The position numbers and the translations under genes are program-made. The notes beneath the pieces are model-generated. The model was not told where the DNA came from and ran no database searches. It saw nothing but the letters and a program-made list of their open reading frames with translations. A DNA stretch of 64,000 bases, from contig JAPEIS010000011.1 in the NCBI GenBank assembly GCA_029531795.1, forward strand, positions 1,550,001 to 1,614,000, in the 5' to 3' direction. This DNA comes from Sclerotinia nivalis. Lineage: Eukaryota > Ascomycota > Leotiomycetes > Helotiales > Sclerotiniaceae. Positions 12,220-22,393 of the stretch are shown in pieces (the first letter of the stretch is position 1; every line of letters starts with the position of its first letter).

Positions 12220-12446
12220 AAAAGTGCTAACCCACCTTCACAGAGTGGCAATCCTCCCCAGTGCGGCTGTCCGCTACAGAGTGGTGTACGTCCTTTCCGA
12301 AGCGCAGAACCACCTTCAAGAAGTGGTCTATCACCTCCCTCGGGAGTGCTGCATACCCTCCCCGAAGTGCTGAGTCTCCTTCACAAAGTGGCAACTCTCC
12401 CCAGCGTGGCGCCCACTACAGAGCGGTGTACGTCCTCTCCGAAGTG
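12220..12446 (+). repeat. array A: about 12 short imperfect hairpin units with a higher-order duplication
   Basis: Units of about 17-22 nt follow the theme CCAC(C)T-loop-AGTGG. Clear examples are CCACCTTCACAGAGTGG near 12232, CCGCTACAGAGTGG near 12271, CCACCTTCAAGAAGTGG near 12310 and CACCTCCCTCGGGAGTG near 12332. The four units at about 12234-12304 recur in the same order and diverged at about 12378-12442, so there was a block duplication of about 145 bp. The 62-codon open frame over the array (12261-12449) has no protein-like repeat, which argues for an RNA or DNA structure rather than a repetitive protein. Confidence 0.6.
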
Positions 12447-12533
12447 TGACCTACCTTTGTAAGAGAAGGGGTGTAGAGAGATCATCTTTCGCTCAAGAAA
12501 AGTTAGATGGTACGGGCTTGCTTGCAAGTTCGT

Positions 12534-12724
12534 TGGTCTACGGACTGATCTCATAATTTTTCAAACATAACTCTTCCCAAGAGGAAGTCTTTTTCAATTA
12601 GTCTTCGGACTGATATAATAATTTTTAAAACAACTTTTCAAAGAGAAAACTTTCTCATCAGTCTTCGGACTGACTGGTCTCCGGACTAGTCTCAATCTTT
12701 TGCCCACCTTTCCAATGGGAAATT
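12534..12724 (+). repeat. array B: alternating NNCG-loop hairpins and pyrimidine/purine hairpins
   Basis: Seven stem-loops occur in about 190 nt. Four have a GTC stem and an NNCG loop: 12536-12545 (TACG), 12600-12611 (AGTC TTCG GACT), 12658-12673 (six pairs around TTCG) and 12674-12689 (six pairs around TCCG, one G-U). Between them lie three with pyrimidine 5' arms: CTTCC/GGAAG (12573-12587), TTTTC/GAAAA (12635-12649) and TTTCC/GGAAA (12709-12722). Stem bases differ between copies, yet pairing is kept. The spacers (TGAT..ATAATTTTT) are also repeated, giving a period of about 60-65 nt. A T-run follows at 12723-12731. Confidence 0.65.
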
Positions 12725-12739
12725 TTTTTTTCATTGTAT

Positions 12740-13003
12740 ATGTGGCCTTGGCTACTGTACGAAGAAGAGAATGACGTTGACGGCACGGAGATGGAAGGTA
12801 GATTGTCCCGCTTGAGGAAAGGACAAGTGGGTGCTGTGGTGCTTCTGTTTGGGTTTAGCTCCTTATTTTGTGTTCATCTCTTTCTTTTGATTTGCCACTT
12901 AGCCATTGTATTTTTCATTATTTTAGTTTACTTACTAGTCGATCGAATTGAAAAGTCATTCAGAGCCTCCTCTTCCACGGGCCACCTTCTGGCAATGCTG
13001 TGA
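12740..13003 (+). CDS. possible small membrane protein downstream of the hairpin array
   Basis: An ATG just after the hairpin array opens 87 codons with a basic and acidic N-terminus and one long hydrophobic stretch (about residues 36-67). A second frame starting at about 13000 continues protein-like for 72 codons to 13218. The two would join only with a one-base frame change or an unseen intron. No family is recognised. It could be the protein of a transcript whose leader is the hairpin array, a broken gene, or chance. Confidence 0.2.
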   Translation: MWPWLLYEEENDVDGTEMEGRLSRLRKGQVGAVVLLFGFSSLFCVHLFLLICHLAIVFFIILVYLLVDRIEKSFRASSSTGHLLAML

Positions 13004-13218
13004 CCACTCTTGCTTCCCTAGAGTTACGATCTGCTCTACTGAGGATCCATACCATCTGCTATCCTCAGCTAAAAATTTTAGAGTTTCGGGAAATTCTTGC
13101 TGGCGATATCGCTACCTCTCTTTCTCACCGAGCAGAGATATACAGAGCTGCCGTATCCCACATTATCCCCAGCAGATGTATTAAGTTATCTGGAAAGACT
13201 TTCTTGGCTGTGCCATAG

Positions 13219-14057
13219 CCTCTCTTGCTCTCATTCCGGCGGCATCTTTTGACCCACGATTCACAAAACAGCTCTAGGTATATCTTGTATTAAACCAGCA
13301 TTATCATTAAACTTCACGATACCCCGACACAACAGCCAGCAAGTTAAAAGTCAGTACTCCAGTGTCGAAAAGTGATTCCACGAACCGACAGACTCTTTGT
13401 GCGCAGAATTCCATAGAATTAGACGTATCTTCGCCAAAAGAATATCCAACCGACACAGCGATTGAGTTTCTAATCGTGTGAAGGCACGATAATTGAGACG
13501 GGGTGAGCATAAAGAAATATATGTTAGATTTGGTAATTTGGTAAATTTTACCATTCCTTCGCATTATCCAGCAACAATTACCATCCGACCTAGTACTTTT
13601 CTGAGGTAGATCTAGACCAACTAGCGAGTACCTAGACTGAGACAATATACGTTTCATGCAGCACAACATCAAAAATGCGTGATTTCATCGCGCTCAACTC
13701 CCAGCGCCATGCCAGCTGAATATTACTGCAATAATGAAAATCCATCCGCGTCTAAATCCACCAAGCGCAATCTCCCGTTCTCCTTCCTGTCATCAACCAC
13801 ATCTATGTTCGCGATCCTATTTTTGCCTCAATTCCTCTCAATTGCGCTTGTGATCCATTCATCCTTCCCATTCCCCGCATTTTTTACCAGACGTTCACAT
13901 GGAGGATTATTGGGAATGGAGGGTCGACTGATTTCCCGAGATGATATTCTGCCAGGTCTGAATATTCTTCATAGTGATGCACTGCCTCGGCATATTCCAT
14001 GAACATCTCCCTAATCCATGCCCAAACTCCCCTTGCACTTTTCCCAATTGCCCTTCA
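13219..14057. other. intergenic, no gene seen
   Basis: Spacer between the hairpin-array locus and EMC6; short open frames only, none recognised. Confidence 0.5.
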
Positions 14058-14560
14058 TCACGCCCTAACCAACCCATAAAACAACGTCCAAGTCAATACA
14101 AACCCACTCAGCCCCTCTACCAACCCGCTGGTCCAAAACTCCCACGCCCCTCTAAAATATCTATTCCCCATTGTGTCTTTACTCATATGCGGAGCTATTC
14201 GAAAGACATATACGAAGGTAGTGGTAAGAAGCGTGAAGAAGATGTAGAATAGGAATCCGGGGTAGGATTCGAGACCGAGGATACCTGCGGCGACACCAAA
14301 GAGGGAGGCTGTGAGATTGTGGAGAGTTGCGAGGGTCTATGTGAGATGATGATTAGTTGATTTGTCTGTGTGAGGGAATGATGGCATAGCAATGGTAAGT
14401 ATTGGCGAACTTGTTCAGCGCAATTCCCTCTCCCCGCCACCCCAAAAGGAGAGGTGCCTCCCTCGAGCTTTTTAAAAAAAAATAGCGAACGAACCTTCGT
14501 ATTGTGCATCACAGACTCTTGCACAATCGGGCTTATTTGCATTTCTCGCTCCGTAAGCAT
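14058..14560 (-). CDS. EMC6: ER membrane protein complex subunit 6
   Basis: Two minus-strand exons, 14495-14560 and 14058-14336, split by a 158-nt intron (AACTAATC branch 20 nt from the acceptor), encode 114 residues; animal EMC6 is about 110. The N-terminus (ISPIVQESVMHNT) and the first membrane segment with LTASLFGVAAGILGL are the family hallmarks. They are followed by a second segment (about residues 45-65, GFLFYIFFTL) and a third (about 92-112, GLSGFVLTWTLFYGL). EMC6 is a core membrane subunit of the EMC insertase, which places tail-anchored and polytopic proteins in the ER membrane. The exon joint is in phase 0 and exactly completes the conserved region. The intron is longer than most here. 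The short first exon makes this gene easy to miss by open-frame search. Confidence 0.87.
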
Positions 14561-16027
14561 GACGAATTTGTTTGTCTTTACGACGATGATGAGGTAATCA
14601 GTACTATGGAATAATGTGCGAAGCTCCAGGAGGGGAATTGGAAATTATAATGCGTTATTGGGGATGTAATCGTAAATTGGAGTTTGTTGCGGAGTGATTA
14701 TCAAAGTGCTCCGTGGCGCAAAGCGTTGAAGCTATTCCGGAGCTTAGCTTTTGAAGCCTTATTTTGTAGGCTTGAGAATGGGCCACATCGCATTTTCCAT
14801 GGTTATCAGCCACATTTAGCCACAGCGTTGGAGGACATTATTAAAGAGATGCATCGTCAGCAATTTTTCCAGCATTTCAATATGATGATGTATGCAGCAA
14901 TGCAATTGCAGTCAGAATAGCCCCCTAGCTCGCCTGTCATTTCTCTGTTGTTTATGATCATGATGACATCCACATCAAGCAAATCCTTTAGACGCTACAG
15001 TAGATATTGCTCACCTCCTCTATGACAGTCCTACTGCTGTTGCAAACTTACTCCCAAGGACGGGGTTTCAGCTTAATCGATGCCATATGCTCAGTAGCTA
15101 ATATCATCTCCAGCTTACACCTATCTCAGCGTGTGCCTTGGCCTACACCGTAACGGCTTGAGTCTACATTTTATACTTGCAAGACTTCAATCTTCAATGC
15201 CACTATTCGGACCTTGGAATCTAATCTCGAAGAGAAAGTGTTTACACTTTCCTAGATACTCTCATTCTGAGCCGGAATTCGAACGCAAGCCTCGCTGAGC
15301 TTCTCTACCCATGTTGTCTATATTTACTTAGGTACTTACTACCAAACTACGGCCCAACACCACCCAGGCCACTCATTAAAGCCATTACATACCCATCTCA
15401 AAGATCACAGACGCGAATTAGTATGCGCCGAATTGTACCCGACAATTCACCGCGCTTGTCTCAAAATACTTAGACGCGATCCTTTAAACTCTATTTTCGT
15501 TACCGGAAAGGATTTCTCACTCCGGAAGGATTTGAACAAGGGGAGCTCGGGAATCGGTTATCTATTCATTCCTCGTTTACGTGAATTTCAACTTCTCTAA
15601 CATCGATATCGTTGGAGGGAATAGGTAAAGGAAGCAGAAATTGTGCAAGAATTTGGTATGCTATTCTGGCTGTGCTAAATATTTAATAGACTAATGATAC
15701 AGGCCTGCTGTTCTGCTGTTGCAGTTTCTAGGATCTACCTAGGTGGAGAAAAATAACAGAGATGGTACGAACATGGCGAGGAAACTGCTCGCGGAAATGT
15801 AGAAAGAAGACAAATGCAAAAGAGAAGTAAAGTTGCCCAAAAAGAAATCTAATCGTCGTCGTCATCGATGTTGATATAAGAAATTTTGCCCAATATTTAA
15901 TCGCCGTCGATATGCTATGCTATGCGATCTGATGCCATTCCCGAAAATGCTGAATTTTGTTGTACACGCTAAAATGCCCGATGTCATGAGGGGTATGAGA
16001 GGAAGAGGAAGAACAAAGATGAAGAAG
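14561..16027. other. intergenic, no supported gene
   Basis: Contains a 78-codon open frame (14684-14920) beginning with TTG and lacking any recognised family or splice context; not supported as a gene. Confidence 0.5.
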
Positions 16028-16950
16028 TTAAGAAACATATCTTCCATAATCATTAAGATATTGTTGCAAATAAATCGACAACTGATATCCTTGTGTTGTT
16101 TCTGCACGACGTAAATATCGAATTGCTTGAGTAAATGCGCGCTCGTCTGCTGGAGATGCAGACACGTTACCTAGACTCATATGTGATTCTGCCGCCTGAT
16201 TTATGGTTAGACTAAAATTCCCAATTAGTTATGAGGGCTGAGACGTACCGAAGCTAACAAATCACCGGAAGTAGATCCGAGTCCATCAGCCGCTCGAATA
16301 GCTCGGGTGAAAAAATCAACTGCGGGCTGAAGATAGCCTCGGGCTTCGACATAAAGGGGACCTTGTCTACGGGTATCATTTTGTGGTGCTAGAAAGGAGC
16401 AATCATCAGAATCGTATCCCGGAAAGTGGATGGCCAAGTCGGGAGTACCTGTGGTATCATTTCCTTCTTCGCAGTGGATGCGAGCTAGAGTCGCTTGAGA
16501 TCTTTGGAGCCAATTCCTACCCAATCCTGATTTTTTTTATCTGTGTTAGGTACATGATTATCTGAAGATAGTGGAATATCATATTGGCTTACCCGTCAGG
16601 ACGTCAACATTCTCAGGATAGTTTCTCAAAACTCTCAACCATGCATTCTGGCAAAAGTCTGCAATATCTATCACACTCCCATTGTCTGCATCGTAGAAGG
16701 CAAAGCTTTGAAGACCTCGGACAATCCAGACTTGCTCAGCGAAACGTGCTGGGTCACGAAAGAATCGAATGTGTTCGAGAGCGGTGACGGCTGAGCGAGC
16801 AGACGGGATATACGTTTCGCACTCGTGCGGTCTAGAGGAGACAACTTCGTCTAGCAGAGTTATGATGCTCTTGACTTGCTCGACCATATCCTCGGGGTTG
16901 CCCTCGGTGCTCCTTGATTGGTGACGGGAAGTTTTTGAGTTGCGAGACAT
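16028..16950 (-). CDS. conserved fungal protein of unknown function, helical (TPR-like)
   Basis: Three minus-strand exons, 16593-16950, 16249-16526 and 16028-16195, are joined at phase-consistent sites (donors GTAAGC and GTACGT; branch CCTAAC in the first intron) and give 267 residues. The N-terminus is basic and serine-rich. Residues 20-200 are predicted by eye to be helical, with alternating aliphatic heptads and repeated motifs such as LARIH and FFTRAIRAAD. The third exon begins AAESHMSLGNVSASP and closes with LQQYLNDYGRYVS. The pattern of paired helices resembles tetratricopeptide-like repeats, and I believe similar proteins occur widely in filamentous ascomycetes, but I cannot name the family. 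No signal peptide or membrane segment is visible, so it is probably cytosolic or nuclear. Confidence 0.75.
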
Positions 16951-19521
16951 CTTTAAATAGTAAATGTTTTAGGTATGATAGGAGATATAGAAGAATGAAA
17001 GAACGGTGAATTGGAAAGTAGATAAAAGCTAGAAGATATCGGTTGTGATGTTGTGTAAGTAACTGTTGATGTTTGATGTACTGAACAATGGAACGAGCGA
17101 GGATGTCCTCCCATCTATATAGATGCTTAGAAATGAGATGCACAAAGGTAGATATTTGATATCAGCATACCCTCCATCATTGCATATAAAAACGCTCAGC
17201 TTGAGCAAAATCCTAAAGTGGATTAGACAGGAATTGAGGAATCCTACGGCACTCTCGCCAACAAGGGGGTTACCAAGATGGTGGGTCTGAGCTGACTGCC
17301 ATCACCAACTGCATCCAGAGGTTTCCATACCCGTACTTGGGATTTCAGATCTCTCTTGAGATGCAGGGAGCTTATATGATTCTTATGTAGTATAAGTCAT
17401 GATGAATATGGGATGTAATGCGGAACTGTTCGGCGAAGTGGAGACCCTAATTCAATGAGGAGGGACACATCCTACATGGTATTCATGACCACCGGTGATA
17501 TATCGGTGGCGACGCTGATGAAGTCAGGATATACCAAATCTATTAGTTGCTCGAAATACACTGTCGGCTTACGATACCGAAAAAAGGCCACTCTCAAGAT
17601 AGAAAGCTCGCAGCTCAATTATCAATATGCTGGAAAAGCTAATGCATGCCATTTCTATGTTTAAGCGCCTAATAGGTATCGCATCTCAGCTTTTGGTATG
17701 TATTCTAGGAATGGATTATGGACCATGATGAAATTATTGTGTTCACTGTTTTCGCGATGATGAGAACGTGCATGCACCGGAAAATTGATTGCTAGTGAAG
17801 TGCCTAGCGAATGACTTTCACAGGGGTTTTATTAATGGTTACAGATAAAACGGCACACTAGCCGACAATTAGTGGGCCTTATAAATTCATGTTCTGTTCA
17901 ATTGAAAGGCTTTAGAAGGATAAGGATAACAAACATACTACAAATATCAAAAGTGTCATATTTTCCATGTTTGTCATCAACCCATCAGCATTTTGTTTTG
18001 TATATGGATCTATTTCTCCAATTTTCTTTCCCTTTCGCTCAGTCCTTCTCAATCGATTTGATCAAGGTAGATCTTTGGGCGCTATGTCATTCCCCCCATT
18101 CTTGTATGTTTCCACTAAAAGATTAGATCTAGATGGATTTGTAAGCTCTGGATTGTGTTATTGTATGCATGTTCATTGTTGATGCTTTCGAGATGTGTAG
18201 TAAGCTTCAGTTGCATTACTTAGAAACTCATCCCTCAGCCTTACGGATCATTGGATTTAATTAATTCCCCGAGATATATATCAAGAAACGTCACAATCTG
18301 CAAGCCACCTCGGGAAAAGAGTATATTTGGAAATTCAAGTACGAATACTCTCTCATGAAGGTTCTCATCGTATTTGTGTACTGCGAAAAGTCGTGTGCAA
18401 TACGAATAGATCCACCATCACGACTAATTCTAATGCTCACCAAAGGGCCAAAAGAGTATCTGTTTAGTTGTCGCAATAACTCAACTACTCACCCATCTTC
18501 TTTCGGACATTAAAGCCCTGGAAGAAGGGGTAATGTCATTGTGGAACACTCATCATCCTCGGAAAATTACCATTTCAGTCAACACAACACCTCTTACCCT
18601 GCTCAAGAATTCGTCGAAAGTGATTGGGCTTTGGGCAAACATGATATAACGTTACTGTAAGTTTGGGATTTGCTTACACAGCCTGCAGCAATACTGTAAT
18701 CTCAACTCCAGCTGTGAAAAACCATTCGCCAATCTACGGGATGGGATCTGGCCATTTTGGTGCTGATTTTTCTTTCCCGGGGCTGTTGAGCCTTGGAGAT
18801 GGTTACGCCGAGGTCCGAAGACTATATATGTGGCTGATTACTGCAAGCTTCTTGAAAGCGTTCAATGACATAAGACTTCGAAGGATATGGAATTCAATCC
18901 TGCTAAAATTCAAGCATAGTTGAATATGCAAAGGTCTCAAGTGACTGTAGCTCCCATGCTTCCGGTACGCGGTCCCCGACGATTACTAATCATGGCATGG
19001 TATACTTGTGGCATATCGTTCATATGACATCTTGTCGAAAGGATTGACCAATTTTTAAGCCAGAACTATGAGAAAAGAAGTTCATGCATATGGGACAAAA
19101 GGTGAAGTTCGGTTAGGTAAAGGGATAATGACTAATTCTAGCAGGAAGGGCGTGATCGTTATCTTTTGACAGATCACGTGGTGATCATGTGCTTCCCCAC
19201 TACTTTCTTCTTAGGCTAGCCTACAATGACCATATCTCTAGAAGATTCCCAGCTTCGAAGTTCTACATAGACATCTTATATATCAGACCTCACATACGGA
19301 TTCTCAGCTGTGTACAAATTGACTAGAACCTTTCTGCATAGCGATTTCGGGGGAAGGGTATCTCGATCCCATGTCATTGAAGCAGATAATCTACTACGGA
19401 CTTCCTAGACTATCCCCTGATTTTTCCTATTGACCGACTGAGTCAACTACGGACTCAAGATTCGTCCAAGTCGCGCCAAATTTCCTAAATATCTTTCAAA
19501 CTTTTCAATCACCTTAAAACT
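16951..19521. other. intergenic, no gene seen
   Basis: About 2.6 kb. The upstream region of the helical protein gene (to about 17150) includes A/T-rich leader-like sequence. The remainder has only short unrecognised open frames. Confidence 0.5.
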
Positions 19522-20331
19522 ATGGCCGAACGCACTCACTTGGCTTTCCATCATGACTCGCACCTCTCTACCATACAAACCATAATCACATCCATAATTT
19601 CTTTCACAACCCTTGCCGAAGAGAACAAACTCCTTTTCAAAGACGCTAAGGACGATTCCTGTGTTGTCACAACCAAATCCACCATTTTTCATCCGCAAGG
19701 CGGCGGCCAACCATCGGATGAAGGCACTATGGAAAATGAGGAAGGAATAGAATTTACCGTCCAAATGGTACGCATGAGTGCTACCACCGACGGTGAAGTC
19801 CTCCACTTTGGCACATTCTCCACGCCTACCCCATTTAACCCCTCTCAACAAATCACTCAGAAAATCGACCAAGAAAAACGCCTTCTATATTCTCGCTACC
19901 ACACCGCTGGCCACGTCCTCGGAGCTGCGGTCCGTCACCTTGTCTCCTCTTCCGTCCCCAATTTTGATGAAGCAAAAGCTTCTCATTTCCCCTCATCCGC
20001 AGCTTGTGAATTCGCCGGCCTCATAGAAAGTACATGGAAAACACCCATCCAACAAAAACTCGACGAGTATATCGAGGCGGATATGCCTGTTGAGATTGAC
20101 TGGTGGGATGAGGCTGATTTCATTGCAAATGGAATGGAGCGATTGATACCCGATCGAGTAGCCATGGGAATGACGAAGGAGGAAAAGTTCCGCGTGGTGA
20201 AGATTGTGGGAGCGGAAACTTATCCTTGCGGTGGGGCGCATGTGGATAGTACGAAGCATTGTGGGAAGACTAGCGTGAAAAAAATTGCGAGGTCAAAGGG
20301 GACGAGTCGGGTGGGGTATACGCTTGCTTGA
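19522..20331 (+). CDS. alanyl-tRNA editing protein (AlaX type)
   Basis: Intronless, 269 residues. This is a free-standing homologue of the editing (second additional) domain of alanyl-tRNA synthetase, which hydrolyses Ser or Gly wrongly attached to tRNA-Ala. The N-terminal part holds FHPQGGGQPSDEG (about 56-68), the conserved glycine-rich loop of the family. The zinc ligands are HTAGH (H127, H131) and CGGAH (C236, H240), so the full metal site is present. The C-terminus continues with the expected VKKIARSKG stretch. No synthetase catalytic core is attached, and no mitochondrial targeting sequence is obvious, so it should act in the cytosol. The gene is convergent with the rhodopsin-like gene to its right, with about 400 bp between stops. 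Confidence 0.9.
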   Translation: MAERTHLAFHHDSHLSTIQTIITSIISFTTLAEENKLLFKDAKDDSCVVTTKSTIFHPQGGGQPSDEGTMENEEGIEFTVQMVRMSATTDGEVLHFGTFSTPTPFNPSQQITQKIDQEKRLLYSRYHTAGHVLGAAVRHLVSSSVPNFDEAKASHFPSSAACEFAGLIESTWKTPIQQKLDEYIEADMPVEIDWWDEADFIANGMERLIPDRVAMGMTKEEKFRVVKIVGAETYPCGGAHVDSTKHCGKTSVKKIARSKGTSRVGYTLA

Positions 20332-20731
20332 TGGGTGTAGGTTTGTGCATGTTATCTGTAGTAAGAGTACGTTAGAGCTCTTCTTCATCAAAATCTTAGA
20401 CTTAGAGTCTTTCGACTCGACTTATAGAAACCTATTGGGAGAGTTTTAGCCAAGCTCTTTATTCATATATTCATTCTTATGGGTTGAGATTTTGATTTTT
20501 GGAGACTTTCGAATTCCCGATTAAATTGAGCTTCTCCACAAACTGGAGCTTTGAAAAGCATTGATTGTTAACGCTTACGTCCCGCTTAACTAAAAGTAAG
20601 CTGCCAAATTGAAAATCATGACATTCATTAACTTGTAGAATAACCGCTTTCCAGATCCCTAGTGCCGAACGCGAATCGAATATCCTCCCCAACGCCTTCC
20701 ATCCATTACCCATTTATTACCCGACCTAAAT

Positions 20732-22393
20732 TCAAATCCCGGCATTCCTTCTAACATCCCTTTTCTTCTGCACCATAATCCCTGCCAAGTCCTCCGTTTC
20801 ATTACTCCACCTCTCTTTGTCTCCAATATCACCGCTACCCCTTTGACAGGTATATCCATATGCATTTCTCCATCCCTCTACCTCTATTTCCGAGTCTAGA
20901 TCCGCATCCAAGACTCTAATGCCCAGGCCATCTTCAAATCCATTATCACCAGTTCCCCCGGCTTCCGCGCTTCCGCTCCTTCCAAGTCTCTCAATATCCA
21001 CTTCACTTCCTTGACATCCTTGCGCATCCCCAAATCCAAACACAGGTTTGCTATCTATATCCATATCACTCGGTTTCTTTTGAAAGAAGGTCCCCATATT
21101 TCTCGTTTTACTCAAAGGGAAGTCTGATGACGTGCCACTACTGCTACTACTTCCAGCTTTTTTACCAGCGTGATGGCTCCAGATTTTGATGAGTAACGGG
21201 TAGAAAGTGGGAATTGAGGCGACGAGAATCCAGAGGTTGAGTTCTATTATTGCCCAGAGCCCTGCATCTGTTTCGCTACCTGTGGGCTATTAATTACGGG
21301 GGGTCGCTGGGGTTGGAGTGGGGGGGATGCGAGGTACAAATGTTCGAAGGCAGAGGGAAGAGAAGAAGGAATAACTTACAAGTGGGATCGAGCCGCGGCA
21401 TTTTTTGCGCAACCACCAATCGCCAGAGTCGAACTGCAGCAACTACCGTAACGCTATTTCCTCAGTTTTAGCATGCTAGGCAATCAAACCACCATGCAAG
21501 AAACACTTACACAAGCCCCAATAAGAAAGTACTACTAGTACTAATTCTCTCCCCCACACTCCTCTTAATTTGCGCAATGAACCAGGCCGGAATGAACAGA
21601 ACCACAATATCAAGCACAATCGTGAATGCTTGGTTGGAAGTAAAGAAGATTGGGTAATCGATGCATTGTGCAGTAATTGTAAAATCCCAGAAAGCTGGAA
21701 TTGGGTTGCACGGAAAAATTCCCACAATGAGCTAAGAGGGTAGAGTATATTAGTTTTTCCCTTCCCAGGGTAGTGGCGAAGTTTCATCTAATAATGTGAT
21801 TGATATGGCACGACATGAAAAAATCTTTCGACAAACATGGAAACTTCGGATGGCATAACGAAACGAAAAGGAATTAGCTCGCAGCAGCAACACACCACGC
21901 CCCGTTCAACGCACTGGCGACGAGGATGGGAATTCTACCCCTGGTGACAGCGAAAACTCTCCAGTAAAGCGCTAGTAACGATAATTTGCACATGCTAAGA
22001 GCTACTGGATAAATAATCGTTAATACGTATAAACCCTTCAAATAAGCTTCTAGATGTTCTGGATCTGATTTGCCAATATGTTGACCATAGAAGTTGGTCT
22101 GGACTTCGACTATTATTATTGCTGTGTAGACGATCGAGAGGGTCTGGATCTTGTTTAGTCTGGATTCCTCATGAAAAGTGTGGGACGGAATTTTGAAGGG
22201 TAAGATATACTGCCGCAATGAGGATGAGTAAGTCATCAAGGCCGAGAGGGATCTTGGTGTACCGGCGGGAGAATAAGCGGGTGACAATAGTGTAGACAGT
22301 TAAGGAGATGAAAGAAATTGATACTGCCTTCAATAGAGGTCCCTCGTTAGCTTCAAGGTTGACACCTGGATAAATTGGAGTTGTGAAAGACAT
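20732..22393 (-). CDS. fungal rhodopsin-fold seven-TM integral membrane protein (PTH11/SAT4-like)
   Basis: Five minus-strand exons, 22211-22393, 21883-22149, 21511-21731, 21380-21453 and 20732-21279, give about 430 residues in consistent frame. The first ~300 residues contain about seven hydrophobic segments. Family features are GLDDLLILIAA after TM2, YWRVF in the centre, GIFPCNPIPAFWDF in the loop after TM4, and WAIIELNLWILVASIPTFYPL at TM7. The C-terminal ~130 residues are hydrophilic and Ser/Gly/Asp-rich, a likely cytoplasmic tail. Members are common in filamentous fungi; some are implicated as surface receptors, most are uncharacterised. The exon 2/exon 3 junction lacks a good GT donor. 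A GC donor at 21882-21881 restores the family spacing, so this is either a GC-AG intron or a damaged site. The ends of the first and last exons are clear. Confidence 0.8.

Noticed and set aside
12220..12724. CRISPR-like array
   Set aside because: Units are imperfect hairpins without unique spacers, in a eukaryotic genome.
14684..14920. 78-codon frame upstream of EMC6
   Set aside because: Starts with TTG, no ATG nearby, no recognised family.
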